A program made the translations under genes and the position numbers. Shown piece by piece: positions 35,245-44,432 of a stretch of 64,000 nucleotides of DNA. Position 1 is the stretch's first letter; each line of letters begins with the position of its first letter. The notes under the pieces are model-generated. The model made no database searches, was not told where the DNA came from, and worked only from the letters and a program-made list of their open reading frames with translations. Origin of the DNA: JALZVT01 sp964634815 (GTDB lineage Bacteria > Pseudomonadota > Gammaproteobacteria > Pseudomonadales > Azotimanducaceae); NCBI GenBank assembly GCA_964634815.1, contig CAZWMD010000001.1:1-64000 (forward strand), written 5' to 3'.

Positions 35245-36195
35245 CTACTGAATGTGACCCAAAACACCATCGAGCTCAGCAAGACTTGAGTAACTAATCA
35301 CAAGTTTGCCTTTGCCGCCGGTTCCATGATCGATCACCACCGGGGCACCCAACTTTTCACTGAGCTGCTGCTCAAGACGCTGTGTATCTGCGTCTTTGAC
35401 CGCCCGTTTGCCGCTGCTGCGCGGAGCACTGGTTGGCGAGGTGATGGCGCTTACCCGTCGCTCTGTTTCGCGCACGGTCAGGGACTTGTCCGCGACCTCC
35501 CGGGCCAGAGCATCCTGCTGTGATGCATCAAGCGACAACAGCGCTCGTGCATGCCCCATTTCGATCTCTCCACGCTCAAGCAAGGTACGCGCCGTAGGGG
35601 CCAGGTTAAGCAAGCGCAGCATGTTGCCCACTGTTGCCCGGTTTTTGCCCAACGCATCAGCCAGTTCCTGCTGCGTTAACTCAAACTCATCACGCAGACG
35701 GGCCATCGCCAGAGCTTCTTCAAGCGGGTTCAGATCTTCGCGCTGAATATTCTCGATAAGCGCCATTGCCATGGCTTGCTCGTCTTCAATTTCGCGAACA
35801 ATACTGGGTACCCTGTGCAAGCCCGCTCGCTGCGCAGCCCGCCAACGTCGTTCACCCGCAATTATCTCGTAGCCACCGATCGCGCGCGGTCGCAACACAA
35901 TTGGCTGCATGAGACCCTGACTCTTGATTGATGCCGCCAAATCGTCGAGTGCGGCCTCATCAAAGTGGCGTCGTGGCTGAAACTGGCCGCGAAAAATCTG
36001 CTCCACCGGCACCTCACCAAGACCCGCAATACCCGACGCGGAACCAGAAGATCCCGCCGTGGAATCAGCCTGAGACTCGGGGCTGGTCGCCTTAGTCGAT
36101 GGGTCTGAAGCATCGTCGGTGTTTACCGGTTGGGGCTCTGCGCTTCCGGCAAGGAGCGCATCCAACCCACGTCCAAGACCTCGTCGCTTACTCAT
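35245..36195 (-). CDS. parB: Chromosome-partitioning protein ParB
   Basis: 316 residues. A short, Arg-rich start ('RRGLGRGLDALLAG'), then the N-terminal domain with 'PRRHFDEAALDDLAASI' and the CTP-binding 'AGERRWRAAQRAG', a central helix-turn-helix that reads parS ('LTQQELADALGKNRATVGNML'), and a C-terminal dimerisation region. ParB loads on parS and spreads as a clamp. Two candidate parS sites are in recF about 12 kb to the right. Its start overlaps the parA stop by 4 bases. Confidence 0.97.
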   Translation of the reverse strand: MSKRRGLGRGLDALLAGSAEPQPVNTDDASDPSTKATSPESQADSTAGSSGSASGIAGLGEVPVEQIFRGQFQPRRHFDEAALDDLAASIKSQGLMQPIVLRPRAIGGYEIIAGERRWRAAQRAGLHRVPSIVREIEDEQAMAMALIENIQREDLNPLEEALAMARLRDEFELTQQELADALGKNRATVGNMLRLLNLAPTARTLLERGEIEMGHARALLSLDASQQDALAREVADKSLTVRETERRVSAITSPTSAPRSSGKRAVKDADTQRLEQQLSEKLGAPVVIDHGTGGKGKLVISYSSLAELDGVLGHIQ

Positions 36196-37022
36196 GAGGA
36201 CTCCACTGGCTGAGAGTCTTGGGATTTTGAATCGAGACCGGTGCGGGTTTCTTGATCGGCCCAGCGCTCGTGTTTGCGTCGCAATTCGCCCGCTAACGCC
36301 TGGTATGCCACCGACCCTCTTGAGGTTCGGTCGTAATAAAGGACCGGCTCACCATGACTTGGAGCTTCAGCCAGACGAATATTGCGTGGAATCACCGTAC
36401 GGAACACGTCATCTCCAAAGTGCTTAATGAGCTGTCTCGATACATCTCGTGTCAGCCCGTTACGAGGATCATACATCGTGCGCAGTATGCCCTCCAAAAC
36501 CAGGTTGGGATTGGCCGTTTGCCTGACTCCCGCAATGGTTTCCCGCAACGCAGTCAGCCCTTCCAGTGCGTAATATTCACACTGCATTGGTATAAGTACG
36601 CCCTGAGCCGCAACCAGAGCATTTAGCGTCAGAATGTTCAGTGACGGCGGGCAGTCGATCAATACAAAATCAAAATCCTCAGCAACCACTGCCAGACGCT
36701 CTTGCAACCTTTTCTCGCGCGATGTCTGTTGCATAAGCTCGATCTCAGCGGCAGTCAGATCGGTATTCGAAGGCATGAGCTGAAAATTAGGCTTTACCTG
36801 AAAAACCACTTCCGCGAGTGGTTTGTTATCCATGATCCAGTCATAAATATTGAGCTCGACCGCGTTTTTGTCACAGCCACACCCCATGGTCGCATTGCCC
36901 TGGGGATCCAGATCGATCAGCAGCACGCGCTCACCAAGTGCAGCAAGAGACGCACCGAGATTTACCGTAGTGGTGGTTTTTCCAACACCTCCCTTTTGGT
37001 TAGCAATAGCAATGACGTGCAT
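36192..37022 (-). CDS. parA: Chromosome-partitioning ATPase ParA
   Basis: 276 residues from the ATG at 37022, where the protein opens with 'MHVIAIANQKGGVGKTT', the deviant Walker A of ParA ATPases. 'DFVLIDCPPSLNILT' is the Walker B region. It drives segregation of ParB-bound origin DNA on the nucleoid. An upstream extension to 37088 is open but overlaps rsmG and is not conserved. Confidence 0.97.
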   Translation of the reverse strand: MHVIAIANQKGGVGKTTTTVNLGASLAALGERVLLIDLDPQGNATMGCGCDKNAVELNIYDWIMDNKPLAEVVFQVKPNFQLMPSNTDLTAAEIELMQQTSREKRLQERLAVVAEDFDFVLIDCPPSLNILTLNALVAAQGVLIPMQCEYYALEGLTALRETIAGVRQTANPNLVLEGILRTMYDPRNGLTRDVSRQLIKHFGDDVFRTVIPRNIRLAEAPSHGEPVLYYDRTSRGSVAYQALAGELRRKHERWADQETRTGLDSKSQDSQPVESS

Positions 37023-37044
37023 GTGATTCTCTATGAGTTGTGGG

Positions 37045-37638
37045 TCAGGCTTTGTCACTGCGCAGCTGGATAACACCCCGCTGGCCATCGCCTTTTGTAT
37101 CAGGCCACCATTCTACATCGACACCGGTGGGCAGTTGCTGCCGGGTTTGCGGCCCGCAGGCGACAAGCAACTCGCCATTGTGGCTCAACAGGTGGTTGAC
37201 CTGACTCCAGAGCTTGTCAGGCGGTGCAACAGCTCTGGCGCAAATAACGTTGAATACATCCGGAAATTCGGCACTTAAGGGTTTCAGAAAATCACCACAA
37301 ACCGGAAATACGTTGGTCAGTTTAAGCTCTGCCACTACCTGATTAAGAAAGCGTATTTTTCGTTCACTGCGATCGAGCAACACATAGTTTCGGCTGCTAT
37401 CAACAATGCCAAGCACCATGCCGGGCAGCCCACCCCCGGTGCCAACGTCTAAAAGCCAGGAAGCACGCTCGACAGTGGGTAAACAGTGATACAGAAAGAG
37501 TGCATCTTCTATATGCCTTGGCCAGAGCTGGGCCATGTCTTCACGACCCACAAGATTGATCTTTTTGTTCCACTGGCCGAGTAAGGCTGCGTAATTCACA
37601 AGTCCGGGATGGTCCTGTCCTGCGAACCCGTCGGGCAA
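37045..37638 (-). CDS. rsmG: 16S rRNA (guanine-N7) methyltransferase RsmG
   Basis: 197 residues. It methylates G527 of 16S rRNA. The SAM-binding region is 'LLDVGTGGGLPGMVLGI', preceded by 'WPRHIEDALFLYH'; 'VICARAVAPPDKL' is also typical. It begins at a TTG (37638), as no ATG lies in frame before the conserved region, and is about 10-15 residues shorter at the N-terminus than most homologues. It follows mnmG by 10 bases. Confidence 0.92.
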   Translation of the reverse strand: MPDGFAGQDHPGLVNYAALLGQWNKKINLVGREDMAQLWPRHIEDALFLYHCLPTVERASWLLDVGTGGGLPGMVLGIVDSSRNYVLLDRSERKIRFLNQVVAELKLTNVFPVCGDFLKPLSAEFPDVFNVICARAVAPPDKLWSQVNHLLSHNGELLVACGPQTRQQLPTGVDVEWWPDTKGDGQRGVIQLRSDKA

Positions 37639-37648
37639 GCGGCAACCA

Positions 37649-39565
37649 TCAGGCCTGATGGCGATCTCCCGATTTTTTCACATGAACCATCAGTAAAGAC
37701 AGTGCGGCAGGTGTGATGCCGGGGACACGTGCGGCTCGCGCTAGACTCGCCGGACGGCTGGCTTGCAGCTTTTCACGAAGTTCGTTGGATAACCCTTCTA
37801 TGGAGGTGTAATCGAGAGATTCTGGCAGTCGAATACTCTCGTGTCGTTTCACCCTTGCTATTTCGTCGTCCTGGCGCTTGATGTAACCCGCATACTTTAT
37901 TTCGATACCGGCTTGATCGAGGGCGCGCTGTTGCAAACCAGTGTCATCAGTTTCAGGAAACAGGCAGCCAAGGTGGTGTGCGCTAACCTTGGGACGCTTC
38001 AGGAATTCCGCAGCGCTCTGGGATTTGCTCACCCGCTCACCACTAGTCTTCTCAATCAGGCGTGCGTCGTCAGTGTCAGGGTTCAATCGCCTTGCTTCGA
38101 GTTCTTTAACGGTTTTATCAACCGCTTCTCGTTCACGAGTAAACTCAGTGTATTGCGCTGAAGATACCAAACCCAGTTTGTAGCCCTGGGGTGTTAGCCG
38201 CACATCCGCATTGTCCTCACGCAAACGAAGACGATACTCCGCTCGCGAAGTGAACATTCTGTAGGGTTCGTTAGTACCAAGGTTAATAAGGTCATCCACA
38301 AGCACGCCAATGTAGGCCTCATCTCGTCGCGGACACCAGGGATCTTGATCGCCTACCTGCAAAGCGGCATTGGTACCCGCAAGTAATCCTTGTGCGGCAG
38401 CTTCTTCATAACCTGTTGTCCCATTAATTTGACCCGCAAAGAACAGCCCGCCTATTACTTTAGTCTCCAGGGAATAGTTCAAATCCTGGGGATTAAAGTA
38501 GTCGTACTCAATGGCGTAACCCGGCCGCGTAATGTGGGCGTTCTCAAACCCTTTAATACTGCGCACAAATTTCATTTGCACATCAAAAGGCAAGCTGGTG
38601 GAAATGCCGTTTGGGTAAAGTTCGTTTGCGGTTAGACCTTCAGGTTCTACAAATATCTGATGCTGATCACGATCAGCAAAACGCATCACCTTGTCTTCTA
38701 TCGATGGGCAGTAACGAGGACCGGTACCTTCGATCTCACCCGAATAAAGCGGCGAACGATCAAGTCCGTCAGTGATGAGTTGGTGGGTCTCTTTGTTGGT
38801 ATAGGTTATGTGGCAAGGCACCTGCTGCGGATGATCAGCAGTGGTAGAAAACTTCGACATGGTCGGTCGCGGATCGTCGCCAGGCTGCTGTTCCATAACA
38901 GAGAAATCCACTGATCGAGCATCGATACGCGGAGGCGTGCCGGTTTTAAGTCGACCCACATTCAGTGGTAACGCTCGAAGTCGATCAGCAAGAGCGATGG
39001 AAGGTGCATCCCCTGCCCTGCCCCCTTTGTGTTGCTGCAAACCGATATGAATCTTGCCGCCAAGAAAAGTACCCGTTGTCAGCACAACTGCTGGTGCTGA
39101 GAAAGTCAGCCCCATTTGGGTGATCACCCCACTTACCCGACCGTTCTTTATCGCAAGGTCCACTACGCTCTGCTGAAACACCTGCAGATTTTCCTGGGCT
39201 TCTATGCAGGCCCGTGCCGCGCCCCGATACAACACTCGGTCAGCCTGGGCCCGGGTTGCCCGCACGGCGGGTCCTTTTCTGGCGTTTAAAACCCGGAACT
39301 GGATACCAGCCTGATCGGTTGCCCGCCCCATCATTCCGCCCAGGGCATCAATTTCGCGCACCAAATGACTCTTGCCTATACCGCCAATGGCGGGATTGCA
39401 GGACATTTGCCCAATTGTGTCGATGGACTGGGTGAGAAGTAAGGTTGACGCTCCAAGCCGGGCTGACGCGAGCGCCGCCTCACAACCGGCATGTCCCCCG
39501 CCAATAACAATGACGTCAAACTGATCGGGGTGCTGCAACAGGTCTGGGGAATCGAGATTACTCAT
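37649..39565 (-). CDS. mnmG: tRNA uridine-34 carboxymethylaminomethyl synthesis enzyme MnmG
   Basis: 638 residues from the ATG at 39565. A FAD protein that with MnmE modifies uridine 34 in several tRNAs. FAD-binding 'VIVIGGGHAGCEAALASARLG' is split here as 'IGGGHAGCEAA'; 'GGKIHIGL', 'RPGYAIEYDYF' and the C-terminal helical domain are all present. No ribosome site precedes the ATG; instead a TATAAT ends seven bases before it. Longer starts up to 39649 would add unconserved residues. Confidence 0.96.
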   Translation of the reverse strand: MSNLDSPDLLQHPDQFDVIVIGGGHAGCEAALASARLGASTLLLTQSIDTIGQMSCNPAIGGIGKSHLVREIDALGGMMGRATDQAGIQFRVLNARKGPAVRATRAQADRVLYRGAARACIEAQENLQVFQQSVVDLAIKNGRVSGVITQMGLTFSAPAVVLTTGTFLGGKIHIGLQQHKGGRAGDAPSIALADRLRALPLNVGRLKTGTPPRIDARSVDFSVMEQQPGDDPRPTMSKFSTTADHPQQVPCHITYTNKETHQLITDGLDRSPLYSGEIEGTGPRYCPSIEDKVMRFADRDQHQIFVEPEGLTANELYPNGISTSLPFDVQMKFVRSIKGFENAHITRPGYAIEYDYFNPQDLNYSLETKVIGGLFFAGQINGTTGYEEAAAQGLLAGTNAALQVGDQDPWCPRRDEAYIGVLVDDLINLGTNEPYRMFTSRAEYRLRLREDNADVRLTPQGYKLGLVSSAQYTEFTREREAVDKTVKELEARRLNPDTDDARLIEKTSGERVSKSQSAAEFLKRPKVSAHHLGCLFPETDDTGLQQRALDQAGIEIKYAGYIKRQDDEIARVKRHESIRLPESLDYTSIEGLSNELREKLQASRPASLARAARVPGITPAALSLLMVHVKKSGDRHQA

Positions 39566-39572
39566 GGCGGCC

Positions 39573-39578
39573 ATTATA
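39573..39578 (-). promoter_or_regulatory. TATAAT directly before mnmG
   Basis: Minus-strand TATAAT whose last base lies seven bases before the mnmG ATG. If it is a real -10 element the transcript would start at or next to the ATG, giving a leaderless mRNA. A TTGTCG lies 13 bases upstream, which is too close for a good -35, so this is tentative. Confidence 0.3.
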
Positions 39579-39633
39579 GGGACATCTCTACCGACAAATC
39601 GCCGGGGTTTGCCAGAGGTACCTGGGAGCGGTG

Positions 39634-41058
39634 TTATTTGCCAATACAAAAATTGGAGAAAATTTCACCCAGCAGTTCATCCGTTGTGATTTCGCCGCAG
39701 ACAGAGCCTAGTTGCGACTGGGCATACCCCAGATGTTCCGCGACAAGCTCGGCTCCCAGCTCATTGGCTATCCCGCTTTGAGCTTCGGTGAGTCCGCTCA
39801 GAGTGGCGTGCAGTGCCTCCAGGTGACGACTACGCGCGCTAAAACTGCTCAGTAGCTCAGCACCATCTCCCCCAGTCAGCAATCCAACCAAACGATCGGT
39901 CAGATCGCTTATACCCTGACCGGTTTTAGCTGAGACGTAGCTATATGATAAGTTAGTAAGCGCTAACTTATCGAATTGACGCTCTATTTCCGTCGTTTGG
40001 TGGTGAATATCATTCGTTGTATCAACCTTGTTTCCAATAATCATCAGTGCGGCTGCGCCCTGGGCGTCTCGATCAAACGACCATTCGGTTGACAACCAGT
40101 CCAACAAAAACTGCAGGCTGTCCGGGTCACCGAGGTCATGAATTGCGAGAACCAGATCAGCCCCGCGGGCTGCGTCTTTGGCACGCCTAACCCCTTCTGC
40201 CTCAATCACATCTGTGGTTTCACGCAATCCCGCCGTATCTATGAGTTCAATGGGCAGGCCATTCAAGAGCAGTTGTTCGCGCAGTAAATCTCTAGTGGTG
40301 CCGGCAATGGACGTCACAATTGCCCGGTCTTCACCTGCCAACCGATTGAGAACACTCGACTTGCCAACATTGGGGGCACCAACAAGCACCAGACGTGCGC
40401 CCTCAGTTAATCGAACACCAGTACGCGTCCGCGCAACGATCTGTGCCACCGAATCAATGAGGTCAGCCAGTGCATCCTTCACTCCAGGTGCTGACAAGAT
40501 CTCTATATCTTCATCGGGAAAATCGATTGCCGCTTCGACCTGAACCCTTAATCGAACCAGATCAGCAGACAACTTATTCAGTAGTTCAGAAAACTCGCCC
40601 TGTAAAGACCGTACTGCTGCTCGAGCCGATGCATCGCTCGCTGCATTGATTAGATCTGCGACGGCCTCTGCCTGGGCCAGATCCATCTTGCCGTTAAGGT
40701 AGGAGCGCTCACTAAACTCTCCGGGGCGAGCGAGCCGGGCACCATGGCGAATACAGGTCTGCACAAGGGTTTCCAACACAACGGGCGAGCCGTGCCCCTG
40801 GAGTTCGGCCACATCTTCACCAGTAAAGGAGCCAGGTCCGGGAAAACACAGGCACAGCCCGTTATCCAGAGTCTCGCCTGATTGATCCAGGAATTTGCAA
40901 AAGTGGGCGACCCGAGGTTCCAGAGCCTGTTCCTTTGCGCACACACGCTGGGCAATGCTTAACGCCTCGGGACCCGATAGACGTATCACTCCAATTCCTC
41001 CGCGGCCCGGCGAAGTAGCAATGGCGACAATGGTGTCTGTATCTAGTCCTGCGCGCAT
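39634..41058 (-). CDS. mnmE: tRNA modification GTPase MnmE
   Basis: 474 residues. Partner of MnmG. N-terminal folate-binding domain ('TIVAIATSPGRGGIGVIRLSG'-type start, here 'AIATSPGRGGIGVIRLSG'), a Ras-like G domain inserted at about 225-390 ('GAPNVGKSSVLN', 'DTAGLRETTD', 'NKVD'), and the C-terminal Cys-Ile-Gly-Lys motif that completes the catalytic site. All expected parts are intact. Confidence 0.97.
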   Translation of the reverse strand: MRAGLDTDTIVAIATSPGRGGIGVIRLSGPEALSIAQRVCAKEQALEPRVAHFCKFLDQSGETLDNGLCLCFPGPGSFTGEDVAELQGHGSPVVLETLVQTCIRHGARLARPGEFSERSYLNGKMDLAQAEAVADLINAASDASARAAVRSLQGEFSELLNKLSADLVRLRVQVEAAIDFPDEDIEILSAPGVKDALADLIDSVAQIVARTRTGVRLTEGARLVLVGAPNVGKSSVLNRLAGEDRAIVTSIAGTTRDLLREQLLLNGLPIELIDTAGLRETTDVIEAEGVRRAKDAARGADLVLAIHDLGDPDSLQFLLDWLSTEWSFDRDAQGAAALMIIGNKVDTTNDIHHQTTEIERQFDKLALTNLSYSYVSAKTGQGISDLTDRLVGLLTGGDGAELLSSFSARSRHLEALHATLSGLTEAQSGIANELGAELVAEHLGYAQSQLGSVCGEITTDELLGEIFSNFCIGK

Positions 41059-41115
41059 CTGACTTTGTTATCAGAATTTGTGTTCGGGATTGTCGGAGCT
41101 TGTTTCACCCTCGAA

Positions 41116-42882
41116 TCAGGCACTCGCTTTGGCAGCAGCAGCTCCTTCAACCTGTTTGTTAGTAAACCACTGTTGCGCCATCGATAGCAGGTTATTGGTT
41201 AGCCAGTAAAGAACCAGACCCGCCGGGAAAAACAGAAACAACACCGTAAACATCACAGGCATAAATTTCATTACCTTGGCCTGCATTGGATCAACCGGGG
41301 CAGGGTTGAGCATCTGCTGAACAAACATGCTGGCACCCATTAAGATTGGCAGCACAAAGAACTTGTCCATTGCAGCCAGATCGACGATCCAGGCAAAGAA
41401 GGGCGCTTGTCTAAGTTCTACACTTTCAAACAACACCCAGTACAGGGAAAGAAAAACCGGCATTTGCAACAGCATTGGTAAACAACCACCTAGTGGATTT
41501 ACTTTTTCTTTCTTATATAGCGCCATCATTTCCTGAGAGAGCTTTTGCCGATCGTCTGCATGACGTTCCTGCAAGCGCTTTAACTGGGGAGCAACCCGCC
41601 GCATATTTGCCATCGATTTGAAACTTGCAGCGGATAGGGGATAGAGCACTGCTTTAACAACAACGGTGAGCAAAATAATCGCAACCCCCCAGTTACTGAC
41701 CAATCCTTGCAAAAAGGTAAGCAACTTAAACAGCGGTACCGCCATCCACCAGAGAAAACCGTAATCTACGGTCAGGTTTAGATGCTCAGCAAGTTCTTCC
41801 AGTCTCTTCTGATCTTTGGGACCAACATAAAACTTACTGTGCCACTCACCGGTTGCACCAGCGGCCAATTGCTTGGCTGGCCCAACAAACCCTACGTTAT
41901 AGGTGCCATCGCGCTTGGGATCACCATAAATTCTGTTGGTTTCTTCCTTATTGGCAACCCAGGCGCTCAAGAAATAGTGTTGCAACATTGCAACCCAGCC
42001 ACCTTCCAGTGTTTCTCGAAGTGGTGACTCATCGAGATCATCAAAATCAATTTTCTCGTACCGAGACTCAGATGTGGTTATCGCGGCGCCTAGATAAGGT
42101 TGCGGGCCAAGGGTAAAGCTCGTTTCCCCAAGAGGTGCTTTCTTGTCTCTCTTTATCTGACCAAAAAAGCTGGCCTCAAAGGGTGCACCGCTGGTATTCG
42201 CAACCTTGTAGCTCACATCTATGGTGTAGCTGTTACCAGAAAACAAAAATATTTTTTCAACACCCACACCATTGTGTTGGGCACGCAGAACAACAGACAT
42301 AGTGTCTTCGCCAGTAACTCGGTATTCACTTGAGCCGGTTTCAAAGAGAGGGCGCTTTCCACCTTTATCGAGCCCGGTACGACCAATAAGTCCACTCTGG
42401 GCGATATATGTTCTGCCACCGCTACGGTCGAGCAACGTGAAGGCCTCGTCGGGTTGCTCAAGCGTCACCGGGTACTTGGGCAGGCGGGTGCGAACAATGT
42501 CACCGCCGCGCAGATCGAGCCAAACTTCAAGATTGTCGGTAAACACTTTAACCAGTCTTGACGTAGCAGCGTCACCAACGGCCTTCGGAGATACCGGGGA
42601 TGGCGCCGAAGATCCTGGCGGTAACGCAAGACTGTCATCTGGCATATCTGAATCCAGTGCCAGGCCCTGAGCATCCGGAACATCATCAGCCTGAATCTCT
42701 GCCCCAAAGGACCCAGCGCCCGTAATATCTGCAGAGCCATTGCTATCCAGGTCTGGACTGGCAGCCACAACAGAGCGCTGCGCCGCTTCGCCGTAATCGT
42801 CGGACCAGGCGAGTATCATCAGATAACCTGTCGCCGCAAGCGCGACCATAAGAATCAAGCGCTGGAGTTCGGTGGGTATCAT
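41116..42882 (-). CDS. yidC: Membrane protein insertase YidC
   Basis: 588 residues. N-terminal membrane helix, a large periplasmic beta domain (about 100-370) as in Gram-negative YidC, then the five-helix insertase core ('NWGVAIILLTVVVKAVLYPL', 'NPLGGCLPMLLQMPVFLSLY'). The conserved Arg of the hydrophilic groove falls in the stretch between the first two core helices. It inserts inner-membrane proteins, alone or with SecYEG. Its start overlaps the yidD stop by 4 bases. Confidence 0.97.
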   Translation of the reverse strand: MIPTELQRLILMVALAATGYLMILAWSDDYGEAAQRSVVAASPDLDSNGSADITGAGSFGAEIQADDVPDAQGLALDSDMPDDSLALPPGSSAPSPVSPKAVGDAATSRLVKVFTDNLEVWLDLRGGDIVRTRLPKYPVTLEQPDEAFTLLDRSGGRTYIAQSGLIGRTGLDKGGKRPLFETGSSEYRVTGEDTMSVVLRAQHNGVGVEKIFLFSGNSYTIDVSYKVANTSGAPFEASFFGQIKRDKKAPLGETSFTLGPQPYLGAAITTSESRYEKIDFDDLDESPLRETLEGGWVAMLQHYFLSAWVANKEETNRIYGDPKRDGTYNVGFVGPAKQLAAGATGEWHSKFYVGPKDQKRLEELAEHLNLTVDYGFLWWMAVPLFKLLTFLQGLVSNWGVAIILLTVVVKAVLYPLSAASFKSMANMRRVAPQLKRLQERHADDRQKLSQEMMALYKKEKVNPLGGCLPMLLQMPVFLSLYWVLFESVELRQAPFFAWIVDLAAMDKFFVLPILMGASMFVQQMLNPAPVDPMQAKVMKFMPVMFTVLFLFFPAGLVLYWLTNNLLSMAQQWFTNKQVEGAAAAKASA

Positions 42883-43217
42883 GCCCTGTTCCTGTTAGAT
42901 GCATTGGTGACGTTTGGTTGGCACTGGCTTGAAGAATGGTGTGGCACCTCATCCAGACCACCGGGGTGCCAGGGACCGCAACGCACAAGTCGACGAGCGG
43001 CAAGCCAGCTGCCGCGCAGCGGGCCAAATCTCCGGATACTCTGCTCAGCGTAGCTTGAACAGGATGGGTGAAAGCGGCAACGACTACCGAGTAGCGGGCT
43101 AATCATCAACTTATAGGCCTGCAGAGAGCCAATCAGCAGAGTCAAAATAAAGCCACGCAGCAAAGACGCCGGAGCGGACAATAGGGTTATTACTGATTGG
43201 CGAGCGGTGGATTGCAT
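42879..43217 (-). CDS. yidD: Membrane protein insertion efficiency factor YidD
   Basis: 112 residues from the ATG at 43217. Core motif 'LMISPLLGSRCRFHPSCSSY' followed by 'GPLRGSWLAARRLVRCGPWH' identifies the family. It is a small membrane-associated protein encoded between rnpA and yidC in most bacteria. An upstream extension to 43316 is open but lies inside rnpA. Confidence 0.93.
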   Translation of the reverse strand: MQSTARQSVITLLSAPASLLRGFILTLLIGSLQAYKLMISPLLGSRCRFHPSCSSYAEQSIRRFGPLRGSWLAARRLVRCGPWHPGGLDEVPHHSSSQCQPNVTNASNRNRA

Positions 43218-43239
43218 AATGACGTGCTTAAGAACCCTG

Positions 43240-43638
43240 TTAAGGTGCGGAGCGATTGATTTCGGAGCGCAGCATTTTGCCGAACAACGCGGCCACGTCG
43301 CCAGCGCTAACTTCACTTTCTGGAGCCCGGGCTAACCGCACTACAATATCCAGCGGTGGCAGCTGGCTTTGAGACGCTCTAAATCCCTCTCTGACTAACC
43401 GCTTTACCCGATTCCTCTGCACCGCCAGGGGTAAATGCCGTTTAGCGATGACCAACCCCAATCGAGGCACCAAGGGTGCAGGCTCGGAATCAGTCGATTT
43501 TGTCTCTTTGAAGATCGCCTGCAGGGGGCCTTGCGAGCATCTGCGGTTGGGTCGTGCGAACACGTAATCGAAATCCGCCTTTATTTTCAAGCGGTTAGCG
43601 GGTCGAAACTGCTTAGAGCCAGATTTGGATTGAGCCAC
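43240..43638 (-). CDS. rnpA: Ribonuclease P protein component
   Basis: 132 residues from a GTG at 43638. The RNR motif 'AVQRNRVKRLVREGFR' and the preceding 'RLGLVIAKRHLPLA' define the RNase P protein, which helps the RNA subunit trim tRNA 5' ends. The frame extends upstream to 43764, but that part lies inside rpmH. GTG 43638 leaves 25 bases after rpmH and gives a normal length. An overlapping ATG start at 43704 cannot be ruled out. Confidence 0.88.
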   Translation of the reverse strand: MAQSKSGSKQFRPANRLKIKADFDYVFARPNRRCSQGPLQAIFKETKSTDSEPAPLVPRLGLVIAKRHLPLAVQRNRVKRLVREGFRASQSQLPPLDIVVRLARAPESEVSAGDVAALFGKMLRSEINRSAP

Positions 43639-43663
43639 TCGAGCCCTGAATTGGCTGCTTGGG

Positions 43664-43798
43664 TTAGACGGACAGCTTCTTACGGCCTTTAGCACGACGG
43701 GCATTGAGCACATGACGGCCGCCTTTTGTGGCCATTCGGGCACGAAAGCCGTGGGTGCGAGCACGCTTGATGGTGCTGGGCTGAAATGTTCTTTTCAT
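43664..43798 (-). CDS. rpmH: 50S ribosomal protein L34
   Basis: 44 residues, highly basic: begins 'MKRTFQPSTIKRARTHGFRA', contains 'RMATKGGRHVLNARRAKGR' and ends in KKLSV. This is a complete, textbook L34. It is the first gene left of the origin, transcribed away from it, with a strong promoter at 43838-43866 and rnpA immediately downstream. Confidence 0.98.
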   Translation of the reverse strand: MKRTFQPSTIKRARTHGFRARMATKGGRHVLNARRAKGRKKLSV

Positions 43799-43837
43799 AG
43801 CGCGCTCTGTGGAGATCAGTCTCTCAAGGGGAGCGCG

Positions 43838-43866
43838 ATTTTAAGGAGGCCCTTTGGCACTGTCAA
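43838..43866 (-). promoter_or_regulatory. Strong sigma-70 promoter of rpmH-rnpA
   Basis: On the minus strand TTGACA (43861-43866), exactly 17 bases, then TAAAAT (43838-43843). The -35 is perfect and the -10 is one change from consensus. The expected start is near 43831, giving a leader of roughly 33 bases. Confidence 0.85.
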
Positions 43867-43995
43867 TCGACAATTCTGCGAGCTGATTGCCCGTGTTCTT
43901 TCGGTCGAAGGCTCTGCTGGAGATTTCAGATAGTGGAAGAAATCGTGGAAGAAGAAGTAAGCAAGTTAAGGCAGTTTTTTTAACCTGTTTTTCTT

Positions 43996-44011
43996 CCGGG
44001 CTTAAGCCCGG
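43996..44011. repeat. 16-bp perfect palindrome in origin region
   Basis: CCGGGCTTAAGCCCGG, with no spacer. Not followed by T on either strand, so not a standard terminator. Possibly a protein site. Confidence 0.6.
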
Positions 44012-44067
44012 TAAGTCAGTTTTGAAATCAGGGTTATTGTTGTTTGCTTGTTAGTAGAGCCCCTTTC

Positions 44068-44076
44068 TGTGGATAG
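44068..44076 (-). promoter_or_regulatory. DnaA box, one mismatch
   Basis: TGTGGATAG on the plus strand, i.e. CTATCCACA on the minus strand; differs from TTATCCACA at the first base. Confidence 0.6.
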
Positions 44077-44174
44077 CCAGGACAATGTGCTGTTTTGTCT
44101 CTATTTTTCTGCTTACTCAAGTGTGTGTAAAAGTTGCTGGCAATGTCGGTATGGAATTCGAATAACAGGGGAAT

Positions 44175-44183
44175 TTATGCACA
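44175..44183 (+). promoter_or_regulatory. DnaA box TTATGCACA
   Basis: Matches the TTATNCACA consensus. Confidence 0.7.
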
Positions 44184-44257
44184 GCAGGGTTTGCTAGCTC
44201 GTTGAAGAGTTGTTTGTCCCTAGTTGCCCACAGTTGAGTCAACAAGTTGCACACAAG

Positions 44258-44266
44258 TTATCCACA
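44258..44266 (+). promoter_or_regulatory. DnaA box TTATCCACA (perfect)
   Basis: Perfect high-affinity box, 14 bases before the A/T-rich stretch that contains a run of nine T. Confidence 0.85.
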
Positions 44267-44416
44267 ATCGATGGATTAAGGTGAAATTTTAGTCATCGAA
44301 GATGAAATTTTTTTTTACCCGTAAGCGATTGAAATTGTGAGAGTTCAGAAAAAATTTCCATCGAGAGATAAAAATTCTGATCAACGAATATGGCACTTGT
44401 GTGACAAAGCCGATTA

Positions 44417-44432
44417 GAATGAGCGCTCATTC
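44417..44432. promoter_or_regulatory. 16-bp perfect palindrome, operator-like
   Basis: GAATGAGCGCTCATTC reads the same on both strands. The TGA...TCA half-sites recall operators of some TetR-family regulators such as the FadR type. The bound protein, if any, is unknown. Confidence 0.5.

Noticed and set aside
44247..44255. TTGCACACA as a DnaA box
   Set aside because: Three mismatches from consensus; listed boxes are better.
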